DNA of 64,000 nucleotides from positions 62,001 to 126,000 of the forward strand of contig NZ_JBHSMT010000030.1 of the NCBI RefSeq assembly GCF_042654985.1, in the 5' to 3' direction. Positions 26,568 through 36,460 of the stretch are shown piece after piece. The first letter of the stretch is position 1. Every line of letters starts with the position of its first letter. The position numbers and the translations under genes are program-made. This DNA is from Paraherbaspirillum soli (GTDB taxonomy: Bacteria; Pseudomonadota; Gammaproteobacteria; Burkholderiales; Burkholderiaceae_D). The notes beneath the pieces were generated by a model. That model had not been told where the DNA came from and did not search any database. It saw only the letters and a list, made by a program, of their open reading frames with translations.

Positions 26568-27035
26568 TCAATCGCCACTGGCAATCTGGTCTAGAACATA
26601 TTTGAGCCAGATGTCATCTGAACCGCCAATTTCTTCGTATTGTTTTGTATCCGGCGCTATGCCAAACAAAACCAGATAAGTTTTCCCTGGCGTGAAAGCC
26701 GGTGGAATTACGGAGCAGTCACCATTGATACCAAGACGCCCCGAACCTTTCCAAAAATTGCCTTCTGAATGACCGCTGAAGTTTGTCATCCAATCACCAG
26801 CTTTAGGTAGTCGGCAAGTTATTCGCAAGTCTTCCGGAGTTCGCCCTTTGAGGGTTCGAACAACTTTAAATTGACACTCTTCGCGTACTGTTGTCGGGGC
26901 GATTGCCTGCAACAATACAATCGAACTCGCCTCACGAACCAATGCATTATGAGGGCGGCCTGCATTCGGCGGCATGGTGAAGCATGCTAACGAATTGCTG
27001 CTTATAAGCACAAAAGAAAGCAACCAACTCCTCAT
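26568..27035 (-). CDS. Hypothetical exported protein
   Basis: Predicted product of 155 residues from ATG 27035, beginning MRSWLLSFVLISSNSLACF, a short signal peptide that ends near residue 17. The Cys there is not in a canonical lipobox, so signal peptidase I cleavage is as likely as lipidation. The mature part has two or three further cysteines and the stretch KVVRTLKGRTPEDLRITCRLP, with no family I recognise. Alternative in-frame starts lie further upstream (27095, 27155). Lower G+C suggests acquisition. Confidence 0.55.
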   Translation of the reverse strand: MRSWLLSFVLISSNSLACFTMPPNAGRPHNALVREASSIVLLQAIAPTTVREECQFKVVRTLKGRTPEDLRITCRLPKAGDWMTNFSGHSEGNFWKGSGRLGINGDCSVIPPAFTPGKTYLVLFGIAPDTKQYEEIGGSDDIWLKYVLDQIASGD

Positions 27036-27354
27036 TCGCCACCTGCCCCCGCTGACTTCGTTGAGTGAGGTTCCATTGCCTACTTTTACATTCATGACTT
27101 CACGCTTTGAGCATTGCGACATTGCAATGCCCGCGATTATAGTTGCTCGTCTCACTGGCTATGCGGCGAAGAGCGAAGAACTTCGCACCAAACATTGTGC
27201 GAGTTCTCGATAGCCTGGAGCCGGATGATATGTTGCAAGACAATTTAAGAATTTCACCAATTGCCAATTGTGCATTTCCTGACTAGCATCCCGAATCTTG
27301 AAAACCGATTAACGATTCGCGCGCAAGGCATAGTGAGCGCACAGGAGAAACTTG

Positions 27355-27459
27355 ATGGCAAAACCAGCAGCAAGGGTCGGCGACCCGCTGTCGCACGGCG
27401 GCAGCATCATCAAAGGTTCATCCAATGTCTTCATCAACAGATTCTGTTTTGGGCAATAG
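27355..27459 (+). CDS. Truncated PAAR-domain protein
   Basis: Short gene with AGGAG eight bases before ATG 27355, encoding 34 residues: MAKPAARVGDPLSHGGSIIK at 1-20, then GSSNVFINRFCFGQ and a stop. The start is the N-terminal PAAR motif of a type VI secretion spike-tip protein. Normal PAAR domains need about 90 residues, with the repeats following NVFIN(G/R). Here the frame ends at once and the membrane-protein start follows one base later. It is probably a deletion remnant of a PAAR gene. Confidence 0.7.
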   Translation: MAKPAARVGDPLSHGGSIIKGSSNVFINRFCFGQ

Positions 27460-27460
27460 C

Positions 27461-27802
27461 ATGAGGCGATTTACAGCTGCCTTCTCAGGCTTTGCATTTG
27501 GGTTATTTTTATCGTGGCTCTGTCTCTATAGTTTTAGCCACATTAATTGGCCAGTATCAAACATACCCGTTCAAGGGTGCAACGACATTGAGCATTGTCA
27601 AAAGCACTGGTGGACATATCCTTTGTTCTTCGGAACATTATTCGGACCGGCCATATTTTTTGGATTGCTAAATGCAATGGCATGGAGACATTGGGCAGCA
27701 CACAAGTGGGTATCGGTTTTTGGGTTATTCGTAGTACTGACGGTCGCTTTTTATTCGCTAGGGTATCTGGTCCCACTGCTGCGTGGATACCTGGGGCACT
27801 GA
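27461..27802 (+). CDS. Hypothetical three-helix membrane protein
   Basis: Inner-membrane protein of 113 residues from ATG 27461, with hydrophobic segments at about 5-25, 50-70 and 80-105. Cysteines at 40 and 46 lie in the first extracytoplasmic loop (VQGCNDIEHCQKHWW). The gene begins one base after the truncated PAAR stop, and the upstream Shine-Dalgarno may be that of the PAAR remnant. Such genes next to PAAR proteins are often immunity proteins, but no effector remains, so this is conjecture. Confidence 0.55.
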   Translation: MRRFTAAFSGFAFGLFLSWLCLYSFSHINWPVSNIPVQGCNDIEHCQKHWWTYPLFFGTLFGPAIFFGLLNAMAWRHWAAHKWVSVFGLFVVLTVAFYSLGYLVPLLRGYLGH

Positions 27803-27931
27803 CAATCCCTACGACGGGTAGGAGAACTACAGGCGAGGCGGGAATTTTGCTTAAGTAAGCAGAGCCGCTCGGTCATCCACACATGCGAACGACCGCGGTC
27901 AAAGGGGCATTACAAGACTAAGGGAGTTGCA

Positions 27932-28282
<351 letters not shown>

Positions 28283-28380
28283 TTAGGCAATAAACATTAA
28301 TCTTCGCATCGTATTCACGGGCACAAAACGACAACCTTACGACAAAAGCCGCCACCGCATCAAGGCGTGGCCTATCAATA

Positions 28381-29994
28381 TCAATCGCGGAACTTGGACG
28401 TAATCGGATAACGCCAATCGCGGCCAAAAGCGCGGTGCGTGACCCGGATCCCGACCGGGGCCTGACGCCGCTTGTATTCGTTGATCTTGATCAGCCGGGT
28501 AATGCGCTCGATATCTTCGCGGCGATAACCAGCTGCTGCTATCTCGTCCGCGCTGCGATTTTCTTCCATGTACATCTGCATGATTGCGTCCAGCACTTCA
28601 TACGGCGGCAGCGAATCCTGGTCGGTCTGGTCGGGCCGCAACTCGGCCGATGGGGCGCGGGTCAGGATGCGGGTCGGGATCACCTCGGACAGCGTATTGC
28701 GGTACGCACACAAGCGATACACCAGCGTCTTGGCAATATCCTTGATCACCGCAAAGCCGCCCGCCATGTCACCATACAGGGTGCAATAGCCGACCGCCAT
28801 CTCGCTCTTGTTACCGGTGGTCAGCACAATCGAGCCGAATTTATTCGACAGCGCCATCAGCAGGGTGCCGCGAATCCGCGCCTGGATGTTTTCTTCCGTG
28901 GTGTCCTCGGCCAGCCCCTGGAACTCGTTTGCCAGCGTCCCCTTGAACGCCATAAAGCAGTCGTTGATCGCTATTTCGTCATAGCGCACACCGAGGCGCT
29001 GCACCATGTCGCGCGAATCGACCCATGAAATTTGGGCGGTATACGGCGACGGCATCATGATGCAGCGGACTTTGTCGGCGCCCAGCGCATCGACCGCAAT
29101 CGCCAAGGTCAGCGCCGAATCGACGCCGCCCGACAAGCCGAGCAAGACGCTGGGGAAACCGTTTTTGCCGACATAGTCGCTGACCCCCAGCACCAGCGCC
29201 TGATACACCTGCGCCTCGACCGACAGCTCGGATGCGATTTGGGCAGGCAGCGGTGCCGCACCGTCGAATTCGACAATCTGCAAATCCTCCTGCGCGTGCT
29301 GCAGTCGGGCCGCGATCCGGCCCTGCTGATCCAGCACGAAGGAATTGCCGTCGAAAATCAATTCATCCTGGCCGCCGATCAGGTTGGCGTAGACCAGCGA
29401 CAAGCCCTGCGCGGTGACATTGGCGCGCATCACGTCATAACGCAGATGCTGTTTGTTCATGTGATAAGGCGAGCCGTTCGGGACCAGCAACACTTGCGCG
29501 CCGGCGGCACGGGCGCGGGCCGGAGCATGCGCGAACCAGGTGTCCTCGCAAATATTCAAGCCGAAGCGGACGCCCTTGACGTCAAACACCAGCGGCGCAT
29601 CGGCCGATGAAAAATAACGTTTCTCGTCAAACACCGCGTCGTTCGGCAATTCATATTTGCGATAAGTGCCGAGCACGCGACCGTTGACCAGCACCGATGC
29701 CGCGTTGAAGCGCGACCCATCCTGCAGCAGCGGATGGCCGACCACCACATGCAGATCGCGCAGCTCGGCCAGATCGGCGCTCAAGGCCGTCAACGCCTCT
29801 GCCGTTTTTGCGTAGAATGCCTGACGCAGCAACAAATCCTCGGGCGGATAGCCGACCAGCGACAATTCCGGCGTCAATACGATATCGGCGCCCTGCTCGG
29901 CGGCGCGGCGTGCAAATGCGGCGATTTTGGCGCGATTGCCGGCGAGGTCGCCGACGGTACTATTGATTTGGGCGATGGCGACTTTAACTGTCAT
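28381..29994 (-). CDS. nadE: Glutamine-dependent NAD+ synthetase
   Basis: Two-domain enzyme of 537 residues that makes NAD+ from deamido-NAD+, ATP and glutamine. The N-terminal nitrilase-like glutaminase has the Glu-Lys-Cys triad in LTPELSLVGYPPEDLL (about 45), YRKYELPN (near 110) and NICEDTWF (near 145). The C-terminal ATP pyrophosphatase loop LSGGVDSALTL is near 285. ATG 29994 places the first strand MTVKVAIAQIN at the N-terminus; a longer frame adds no family residues. It is divergent from an acetyltransferase gene and precedes glnB. Confidence 0.95.
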   Translation of the reverse strand: MTVKVAIAQINSTVGDLAGNRAKIAAFARRAAEQGADIVLTPELSLVGYPPEDLLLRQAFYAKTAEALTALSADLAELRDLHVVVGHPLLQDGSRFNAASVLVNGRVLGTYRKYELPNDAVFDEKRYFSSADAPLVFDVKGVRFGLNICEDTWFAHAPARARAAGAQVLLVPNGSPYHMNKQHLRYDVMRANVTAQGLSLVYANLIGGQDELIFDGNSFVLDQQGRIAARLQHAQEDLQIVEFDGAAPLPAQIASELSVEAQVYQALVLGVSDYVGKNGFPSVLLGLSGGVDSALTLAIAVDALGADKVRCIMMPSPYTAQISWVDSRDMVQRLGVRYDEIAINDCFMAFKGTLANEFQGLAEDTTEENIQARIRGTLLMALSNKFGSIVLTTGNKSEMAVGYCTLYGDMAGGFAVIKDIAKTLVYRLCAYRNTLSEVIPTRILTRAPSAELRPDQTDQDSLPPYEVLDAIMQMYMEENRSADEIAAAGYRREDIERITRLIKINEYKRRQAPVGIRVTHRAFGRDWRYPITSKFRD

Positions 29995-30058
29995 GGCGAT
30001 AAGGTAATGGCAACGAGTTTGTGAATGAAGTAATGAAACCGGGCAATGAAACGAAGCG

Positions 30059-31294
30059 ATGAATACAGCTAAAGATCCAGAAGGTGTTGTCGACAATGTT
30101 GCCAATCATGTCTTTAATGAAGCTAGCAACGAAGCTGATAATTATCGCACGTGTATCGTTTCTTCCCTGAGCGAAATCGGCCAGTCCGCATGGGATGAAT
30201 TGCTAGACTTGCAAGCCGACGCCAATCCCTTCCTGTCATTCGCCTTCCTGCATGCACTGCATGAAAGCGGCTGTGCCTCCGAGAAATCCGGCTGGCAGCC
30301 GCAGTACCTGACGTTGTGGGACGACACTAGCGACAACCCGCAGTTGCTGGCAGCGCTGCCGCTGTATGCCAAATACCATTCTTACGGCGAATACGTGTTC
30401 GATTGGGCCTGGGCCGATGCCTATCAGCGCAGCGGGCTGGAGTATTACCCCAAGCTGCTGTCGGCCATCCCGTTCACGCCGGTCACCGGCAGTCGACTGC
30501 TGGCGCGCAATGCGGCGGCCGCTGCGGCTTTGATCGCGGCGCTGCAGCGACTGCGCCAGGACAGCCAGACCTCCTCCACCCATATTCTGTATCCGCCCGC
30601 CGAGCAGGCCAGCGCGTTGCAACGGGCCGGCTTTCTGCTGCGCAGTGGGGTGCAATTCCACTGGCTCAATCCCGGTTATCGCGACTTCGATGAGTTTCTC
30701 GACACGCTGGAACGCAAGAAGCGCAAAAATATCCGCGCCGAGCGGCGCAAAGTGGCCGATGCCGGCATCAACTTCCGGCACGTGCGCGGCGTCGATGCAT
30801 CCGAAGCCGACTGGCGATTTTTCAACCGCTGCTATCGGCATACCTACGCGGCGCATCATTCAACGCCCTACCTGAACCTGGATTTCTTCCTGCGCATCGG
30901 CGCCGCCATGCCACGCAATATTTTGCTGATCGTGGCTGAGCGCGACGGTCGACCGATTGCGTCGTCGTTGTTGATCCATACCGAGCAAACCTTGTACGGC
31001 CGCTATTGGGGCGCGATGGAAGAAGTCCCCTGCCTGCATTTTGAGACCGCCTATTACCAGCCGCTGGAGTTTTGTATCGCACAAAAAATCCAGTGTTTTG
31101 AAGGCGGCGCCCAGGGCGAACATAAAATGGCGCGCGGTTTCCTGCCGCAAAAAACCTGGTCCGCGCATTGGCTGGCGCATCCTGATTTTTCCGACGCGGT
31201 GGCGAATTTCCTGGCGCGCGAAACGAACGGCATCGAAGCTTATATGGATGAGTTGAACGACCGCAATCCGTTTCGCACCGCCCCATCCGCCTGA
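30059..31294 (+). CDS. GNAT-fold acyltransferase of the PF04339 (DUF482) family
   Basis: Cytoplasmic protein of 411 residues related to the FemAB/peptidogalycan-like acetyltransferases. The signature FEGGAQGEHKMARGFLP near residue 355 is diagnostic. Other family marks are NPFLSFAFLHALHESG near 55 and RKKRKNIRAERRKV near 220. The acceptor substrate is unknown. The start is not marked by a strong Shine-Dalgarno. It is divergent from nadE with about 65 bases between the start codons. Confidence 0.85.
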   Translation: MNTAKDPEGVVDNVANHVFNEASNEADNYRTCIVSSLSEIGQSAWDELLDLQADANPFLSFAFLHALHESGCASEKSGWQPQYLTLWDDTSDNPQLLAALPLYAKYHSYGEYVFDWAWADAYQRSGLEYYPKLLSAIPFTPVTGSRLLARNAAAAAALIAALQRLRQDSQTSSTHILYPPAEQASALQRAGFLLRSGVQFHWLNPGYRDFDEFLDTLERKKRKNIRAERRKVADAGINFRHVRGVDASEADWRFFNRCYRHTYAAHHSTPYLNLDFFLRIGAAMPRNILLIVAERDGRPIASSLLIHTEQTLYGRYWGAMEEVPCLHFETAYYQPLEFCIAQKIQCFEGGAQGEHKMARGFLPQKTWSAHWLAHPDFSDAVANFLARETNGIEAYMDELNDRNPFRTAPSA

Positions 31295-31347
31295 CCAAGA
31301 CGTCACTGCCACCACCGATTTCATCACTACCCGCACCCGACCACGCC

Positions 31348-32229
31348 ATGCAGCCAAGCGATATCCTCCTAGCCCTATTGACCGTCACCATCTGGGGTTT
31401 TAATTTCGTCGTCATCAAGGTCGGACTGGGGGGCTTGCCGCCGCTGCTCTTTTCCGCTTTGCGCTTCACTTTTGCGGCGCTGCCGTTGGTGTTTTTCATC
31501 AAGCGGCCGGCGATTCCATGGCGTCTGCTGATTGCTTACGGCATATTCCAGTTCGCGCTGCAATTTGCGTTGCTGTTCTCCGGCATGCAACTGGGACTCG
31601 GCGCCGGACTAGCGTCGCTGGTGATCCAGCTGCAGGCATTTTTCACGATCGGACTGGCGGTTTTGGTGCTCGGCGAACGGCCGCTGATTCCGCAATTGCT
31701 GGGCGCATTGATCGCTTTGGCCGGCATGCTGCTGGTGGCTTTGCATCTGGAAGCGAAGGCAACCGTGATCGGCTTCCTGATGGTGATCGGCGGCGGCTTC
31801 AGCTGGGCGGCGGCGAATATCGTCACCAAGAAAATCGGCAAGGTCAACCCGCTGGCGATGATGGTGTGGGGCTCGCTGGTCGCAGCGCCGCCGCTATTGC
31901 TGGCATCCGCAGTGCTCGAAGGCCCGGCGGCCTGGAGTACGGCCTATACCCATTTCCACTGGCTGTCGGCGGCGGCGGTATTGTTCCAGTCTTATCCCAA
32001 CACGATTCTCGGCTTCGGCATCTGGTCGCTGCTGATGCGCAAATATCCGGCCGCCACCGTCGCCCCTTTTTCATTGCTGGTGCCGCTGGTGGGGATGCTT
32101 AGCGCCGCACTGGTGCTGGACGAGCAATTACAGTGGTGGAAAATTGTGGCCGGCTTGCTGGTGTTGAGCGGCTTGGCGTTGAATCAGTTTGGCGGCCGTT
32201 TGATGCTGATGATCAGGGCCGTCAGATAA
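31348..32229 (+). CDS. EamA-family transporter (DMT superfamily)
   Basis: Inner-membrane exporter of 293 residues with ten hydrophobic segments, made of two EamA repeats: the first begins TVTIWGFNFVVIKVGLGGLPPLLFSALRF, the second FSWAAANIVTKKIGKVNPLA near residue 150. It resembles the amino-acid/metabolite exporters of the YdcZ/EamA type. The substrate is unknown. It follows the acyltransferase gene by 53 bases and could share its transcript. Confidence 0.88.
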   Translation: MQPSDILLALLTVTIWGFNFVVIKVGLGGLPPLLFSALRFTFAALPLVFFIKRPAIPWRLLIAYGIFQFALQFALLFSGMQLGLGAGLASLVIQLQAFFTIGLAVLVLGERPLIPQLLGALIALAGMLLVALHLEAKATVIGFLMVIGGGFSWAAANIVTKKIGKVNPLAMMVWGSLVAAPPLLLASAVLEGPAAWSTAYTHFHWLSAAAVLFQSYPNTILGFGIWSLLMRKYPAATVAPFSLLVPLVGMLSAALVLDEQLQWWKIVAGLLVLSGLALNQFGGRLMLMIRAVR

Positions 32230-32400
32230 TTAAAAAATGCGGAAATACAAACGACTGCGTGAGAGTTACGCAAAGGGTTGGTAATGGGTGATCGGGATTT
32301 GCTAACGTAGGTTGTGATTAAGCCGAAGGCGAAGCCCAACATTTTTCAACTACGCTCTGGCATCAATGTAGGACGCATAAGCGCAGCGTTCAGTTATTAA

Positions 32401-32538
32401 TTAGTCGGCGTTAGCTTGCTTCTTGCAATTGACCCGGGCAAACGCCAGGGTGCTATCCAACATCTGTTGCTTGCCGACGGTATTCGGATCGAGCGCCTTG
32501 ACGGTATCGATCACCGCACGGGTTCTCACAATCGACAT
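32401..32538 (-). CDS. Candidate 45-residue small protein
   Basis: An intact frame from ATG 32538 to TAA 32401 encodes 45 residues beginning MSIVRTRAVIDTVKALDPN and ending NCKKQANAD. The composition looks protein-like, with helical periodicity, rather than random. The Shine-Dalgarno is weak. It is antisense to nothing known and occupies the 377-base gap between the EamA gene and selO. The family is not recognised. Confidence 0.35.
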   Translation of the reverse strand: MSIVRTRAVIDTVKALDPNTVGKQQMLDSTLAFARVNCKKQANAD

Positions 32539-32606
32539 AAAATACTGACTTGGCTGGCATCAGCGGTCATGCAGAAACCTCAACCGTTACCAGGACTACC
32601 CAAGTA

Positions 32607-34103
32607 ATGAATGCCCCCGCAACAATACTTCCCCACTCCCCGCTCGACCGCCTGACATTCGGCAATTCTTTTGCCGCGCTGCCGCCATCGTTTTATACCC
32701 GCCTGATGCCGACGCCACTGCCTGCGCCGTACCTGGTGGATACCAGCGCCGGCGCCGCGGACTTGATCGGACTTGATCCGGCGGCATTTGCCGACGATGA
32801 ATTTATCCAGGCTTTCAGCGGCAATCGCCTGTTGCCCGGTTCGCAGCCGCTGGCTGCGGTGTATTCCGGCCATCAATTCGGCGTCTGGGCCGGGCAACTT
32901 GGGGACGGTAGGGCCATCTTGTTGGGCGACGTCGCCGGCAACGATGGCGGACGTTTGGAATTGCAACTCAAGGGATCGGGTATGACGCCCTACTCGCGCA
33001 TGGGCGATGGGCGCGCCGTGTTGCGCTCGTCGATCCGCGAATATCTGTGTTCGGAAGCGATGGCGGCGCTCGGCATCCCTACTTCACGCGCCTTGTCGGT
33101 GATCGGCTCCAATCAACTCGCGATGCGCGAGACACAAGAGACCACTGCGGTAGTGACCCGCATGGCCCCCAGCTTCGTGCGCTTTGGCTCGTTCGAGCAC
33201 TGGTATTACAACAATCAGCACGACGCCTTGAAAACCCTGGCCGATTATGTGATCGCCCAGTCTTATCCTGAACTGCTCGATAGCGACAATCCGTATCAGG
33301 CGCTATTGGCCGAGGTCACGCGCCGCACCGCACACCTGATGGCGCAATGGCAGGCAGTCGGCTTCATGCATGGCGTGATGAATACCGACAATATGTCGAT
33401 CCTGGGACTGACCTTGGATTACGGCCCGTTCGGCTTCATGGAAGCCTACGATCCGCGCCATATCTGCAATCACACCGACCAGCAAGGCCGCTATTCCTAT
33501 CAGATGCAGCCGCAAATCGGCCACTGGAATTGCTTCGCACTGGGACAGGCGCTGCTGCCATTGATCGGCAGTGTCGAGGCGACCGAAGAGGCGCTGAAAC
33601 ACTATCAGGCGCAATATGCCGCCAAACTGGACGACTTGCTGCACGCCAAACTCGGCTTGCAAACCAGGCAGCCTGACGACGACAAACTGTTCGACGCCAT
33701 GTTTGGGGTGATGCAAGCCAGCCATGTGGATTTCACGCTGTTTTTCCGCAGTCTGGGTGAATTGCGCCAGGACGATCCGGCCAGCGATACCGTTTTGCGT
33801 GACTTGTTTATCGACCGCGCCGGCTTTGACGCCTGGGCGTTACAATACCGGGCGCGCCTGAAAGCGGAAAACAGCCAGGATCAGGCGCGCAAGCTTGCGA
33901 TGCATGCGACCAACCCCAAATACGTGCTGCGCAACTACCTGGCGCAAATCGCCATCGAAAAAGCGCAGAATAAGGACTTTTCGGAAGTGCGCAAGCTGCT
34001 GCAGATTCTTGAAAAACCGTTCGATGAACAAGCCCAGCATGCACAATATGCGGCCCTGCCGCCAGACTGGGCCGGCGCGCTGGAAGTGAGTTGTTCGTCA
34101 TAA
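32607..34103 (+). CDS. selO: Protein adenylyltransferase SelO (YdiU family)
   Basis: Pseudokinase that transfers AMP from ATP to protein side chains, reported to act in redox responses. The 498-residue product has the family stretches [18 protein letters not shown] near residue 93, [34 protein letters not shown] near 120 and [24 protein letters not shown] near 255. The C-terminus lacks the Cys-containing tail of some SelO. ATG 32607 gives the usual N-terminus; an upstream in-frame ATG at 32550 adds unlike residues. msrB follows 16 bases later, in keeping with a redox role. Confidence 0.93.
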   Translation: MNAPATILPHSPLDRLTFGNSFAALPPSFYTRLMPTPLPAPYLVDTSAGAADLIGLDPAAFADDEFIQAFSGNRLLPGSQPLAAVYSGHQFGVWAGQLGDGRAILLGDVAGNDGGRLELQLKGSGMTPYSRMGDGRAVLRSSIREYLCSEAMAALGIPTSRALSVIGSNQLAMRETQETTAVVTRMAPSFVRFGSFEHWYYNNQHDALKTLADYVIAQSYPELLDSDNPYQALLAEVTRRTAHLMAQWQAVGFMHGVMNTDNMSILGLTLDYGPFGFMEAYDPRHICNHTDQQGRYSYQMQPQIGHWNCFALGQALLPLIGSVEATEEALKHYQAQYAAKLDDLLHAKLGLQTRQPDDDKLFDAMFGVMQASHVDFTLFFRSLGELRQDDPASDTVLRDLFIDRAGFDAWALQYRARLKAENSQDQARKLAMHATNPKYVLRNYLAQIAIEKAQNKDFSEVRKLLQILEKPFDEQAQHAQYAALPPDWAGALEVSCSS

Positions 34104-34119
34104 ACGTTGGAGACATCAT

Positions 34120-34521
34120 ATGAGCAATGAAAAAGTCATCAAAACCGACGCCGAATGGCGTGCCGAGCTGGGGCCGATGGAATATGAAGTGACCCGCCAC
34201 GCGGCGACCGAACGCGCATTCAGCGGCCGCTTCTGGGATCATCACGAACACGGGATTTATACTTGCGTCTGCTGTAACACGCCGTTGTTCGAGTCGGACG
34301 CCAAATTTGATTCCGGCTGCGGTTGGCCCAGTTATTTCAAAGCCATCAATCCTGATAATGTCGACGAGCGCGTCGACCGCAGTCATGGCATGATGCGCAC
34401 TGAAATTTTATGCAAGGTATGCGACGCCCATCTCGGCCATGTGTTTCCGGATGGACCGCCGCCGACCGGTTTGCGTTATTGCATTAATTCGGCGTCGTTG
34501 CGTTTCACGCCGACAAATTAA
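34120..34521 (+). CDS. msrB: Peptide-methionine (R)-S-oxide reductase MsrB, cytoplasmic
   Basis: Repairs methionine-R-sulfoxide in proteins. The 133-residue protein has two zinc-binding pairs, CVCC near 46 and CKVC near 95, and the catalytic Cys in [11 protein letters not shown] near 124. No signal peptide is present, so it acts in the cytoplasm, unlike the second MsrB at 48249. It is directly downstream of selO and is followed 37 bases later by yciB. Confidence 0.95.
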   Translation: MSNEKVIKTDAEWRAELGPMEYEVTRHAATERAFSGRFWDHHEHGIYTCVCCNTPLFESDAKFDSGCGWPSYFKAINPDNVDERVDRSHGMMRTEILCKVCDAHLGHVFPDGPPPTGLRYCINSASLRFTPTN

Positions 34522-34558
34522 ACCAACATCGTTTTATTTAGATTAAAAGAAATCACAC

Positions 34559-35179
34559 ATGAAGTTTCTGTTCGACCTGTTCCCGACCATTCTTTTCTTC
34601 GGCATATTCAAGTGGGGCGAAGGTAGTCCCGATGCTGCGCAAGCGCTGGTCAGTCATTACTTATCGGGCATCGTTTCCGGCGGCGTGGTGACCGCGGCCC
34701 AGGCTCCGGTGCTGCTGGCGACTTCGGCTGCAATCGCGGCCACCGTGGCGCAGATCAGCTATCTTCTGGCACGTCGTAAAAAAGTGGACAAGATGCTGTG
34801 GATTTCGCTGGTGATTATTTCCGTATTCGGCGGCTTAACCATTTACTTCCATAACGATACCTTTATCAAATGGAAGCTGACCGTACTGTACTGGGCGTTT
34901 GCGACGGCGTTGCTGGTCAGTCAGTTCATCCTCAAGAAAAACCTGATTCGCACCATGATGGAAAAACAGATCGCGCTGCCGGAACCAATCTGGCAGCGAG
35001 TCGGTTTTTCCTGGGGTATTTTCTTTGCGCTGATGGGCCTGTTGAATCTTTATATCGCCTTCAATTTCTCGACCGCGACCTGGGTTAATTTCAAACTGTT
35101 CGGCGGCATGGGTTTGATGTTTGCATTCATTATTGCCCAGAGCATTATGTTATCGAAATACATCAAGGACCCGGAATGA
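34559..35179 (+). CDS. yciB: Inner membrane-spanning protein YciB (septation protein A)
   Basis: Integral membrane protein of 206 residues with five or six helices, needed for normal cell division or envelope integrity in some species. The opening [19 protein letters not shown] and the segment [20 protein letters not shown] are typical. The stop overlaps the bolA start by four bases. It is longer than E. coli YciB (179 residues), with a central insertion between the first helices. Confidence 0.92.
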   Translation: MKFLFDLFPTILFFGIFKWGEGSPDAAQALVSHYLSGIVSGGVVTAAQAPVLLATSAAIAATVAQISYLLARRKKVDKMLWISLVIISVFGGLTIYFHNDTFIKWKLTVLYWAFATALLVSQFILKKNLIRTMMEKQIALPEPIWQRVGFSWGIFFALMGLLNLYIAFNFSTATWVNFKLFGGMGLMFAFIIAQSIMLSKYIKDPE

Positions 35180-35466
35180 ATAATCGCCCTGATGCACGTC
35201 TTGATACGATTCGTAACAACCTCATCGCGACCTTCGCGCCGCAGGAATGTATAGTCGAGGATGAATCGGCAATGCATGCAGGACATGCCGGTGCCGCCTC
35301 CGGCGGCGGTCACTATAAGATACGCATTGTCTCCATAGTTTTTGAAGGACAAAATCGCTTAAATCGGCATAGGCTGGTGTATGATTGCCTGGCTGACATG
35401 ATGCAAACTGAAATTCATGCGCTGGCAATCAATGCGCTGGCTCCATCCGAAATAAAAACGTCTTAA
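35176..35466 (+). CDS. bolA: BolA-family protein
   Basis: Small alpha-beta protein of 96 residues of the BolA/YrbA group, linked to monothiol glutaredoxins and iron-sulfur handling. The pattern [39 protein letters not shown] contains the conserved [18 protein letters not shown] string with the invariant His. It overlaps yciB and precedes the ppiC-type gene by about 100 bases. Confidence 0.9.
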   Translation: MNNRPDARLDTIRNNLIATFAPQECIVEDESAMHAGHAGAASGGGHYKIRIVSIVFEGQNRLNRHRLVYDCLADMMQTEIHALAINALAPSEIKTS

Positions 35467-35564
35467 ACTACGCAAATAAAAATTTGTCTGGCAATCGTAT
35501 TTGATCTTATTCTGTTTTTATTCCGCATCCATTTATTAATAACTCCCTCATCTAGGATTTGATA

Positions 35565-36344
35565 ATGACTTTTAAACCTTCCCGTTTACTGGTAGTGCTT
35601 TTTGCAGCTGCTGCATTGCCTGTCATGGCACAAAATCTCGCCGTCGTGAATGGCAAGGCAATCCCTTCCTCGCGCGCCGACATGATGGTCAAGCAATTGT
35701 CGGCACAAGGCGGCCAGCCTGATTCGCCGGAACTGCGCGCGATGGTCAAGGATGAGCTGATCAATCGCGAAGTCCTGATCCAGGAAGCCGAAAAGAAGGG
35801 CCTGGGCAACGACCCTGAAGTCAAGGCGCAAATCGATATCGCCCGTCAATCGATCGAAATCCGTGCCCTGGTTGCGGACTTCGTCAAGAAGAACCCGGTC
35901 AAGGATGGCGAAATCCAGGCTGAATACGACAAGTTCAAGGCCCAGGCCGGCGACAAGGAATATCACGCACGCCACATCCTGGTTGAAAACGAAGCCGACG
36001 CCAAGTCCATCATCGCCAAGCTGAAAGCCGGCGGCAAGTTTGACGATCTGGCCAAGCAATCGAAAGATCCAGGTTCGGCAACTAGCGGCGGCGATCTGGG
36101 CTGGGCAAACCCAGCTTCTTTCGTGAAGCCATTCTCCGATGCACTGGTTGCCCTTAAAGCTGGCCAATTGACTGAAACTCCAGTCAAGACCCAATTCGGC
36201 TACCACGTGATCAAGCTGGAAGAAGTACGTGCAGCCAAGATCCCTACCCTGGCAGAAGTGAAACCGCAAATCACTGAAGCGCTGCAACAGCAAAAACTGC
36301 AAGCCTACCAAAAGGAATTGCGTAGCAAAGCGACAGTCAAATAA
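35565..36344 (+). CDS. PpiC-type periplasmic peptidylprolyl isomerase
   Basis: Predicted envelope chaperone/foldase of 259 residues. The N-terminal segment ending VMAQ (about residue 22) is a cleavable signal peptide. A SurA-like helical N-domain follows, and the parvulin core is at about 130-225 with the hallmark HARHILVENEADA and FDDLAKQSKDPGSATSGGDLGW. ATG 35565 is preceded by AGGA. It ends the selO-msrB-yciB-bolA-ppiC run, and a strong terminator follows. Confidence 0.92.
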   Translation: MTFKPSRLLVVLFAAAALPVMAQNLAVVNGKAIPSSRADMMVKQLSAQGGQPDSPELRAMVKDELINREVLIQEAEKKGLGNDPEVKAQIDIARQSIEIRALVADFVKKNPVKDGEIQAEYDKFKAQAGDKEYHARHILVENEADAKSIIAKLKAGGKFDDLAKQSKDPGSATSGGDLGWANPASFVKPFSDALVALKAGQLTETPVKTQFGYHVIKLEEVRAAKIPTLAEVKPQITEALQQQKLQAYQKELRSKATVK

Positions 36345-36372
36345 GACTTTCGCTGCAGCTGCAACATCCAAT

Positions 36373-36400
36373 AAAAAAGCGCTCCTCGGAGCGCTTTTTT
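36373..36400. terminator. Bidirectional intrinsic terminator between ppiC and lepB
   Basis: AAAAAAGCGCTCC and its complement GGAGCGCTTTTTT around TC, with T runs in both orientations. It separates the converging ppiC-type and lepB genes. Confidence 0.93.
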
Positions 36401-36460
36401 ACATCTTTAAATCTTTAACTAACAAAATCGGTTTTCAGGCAATTCAGAAAAACGGCAAAT

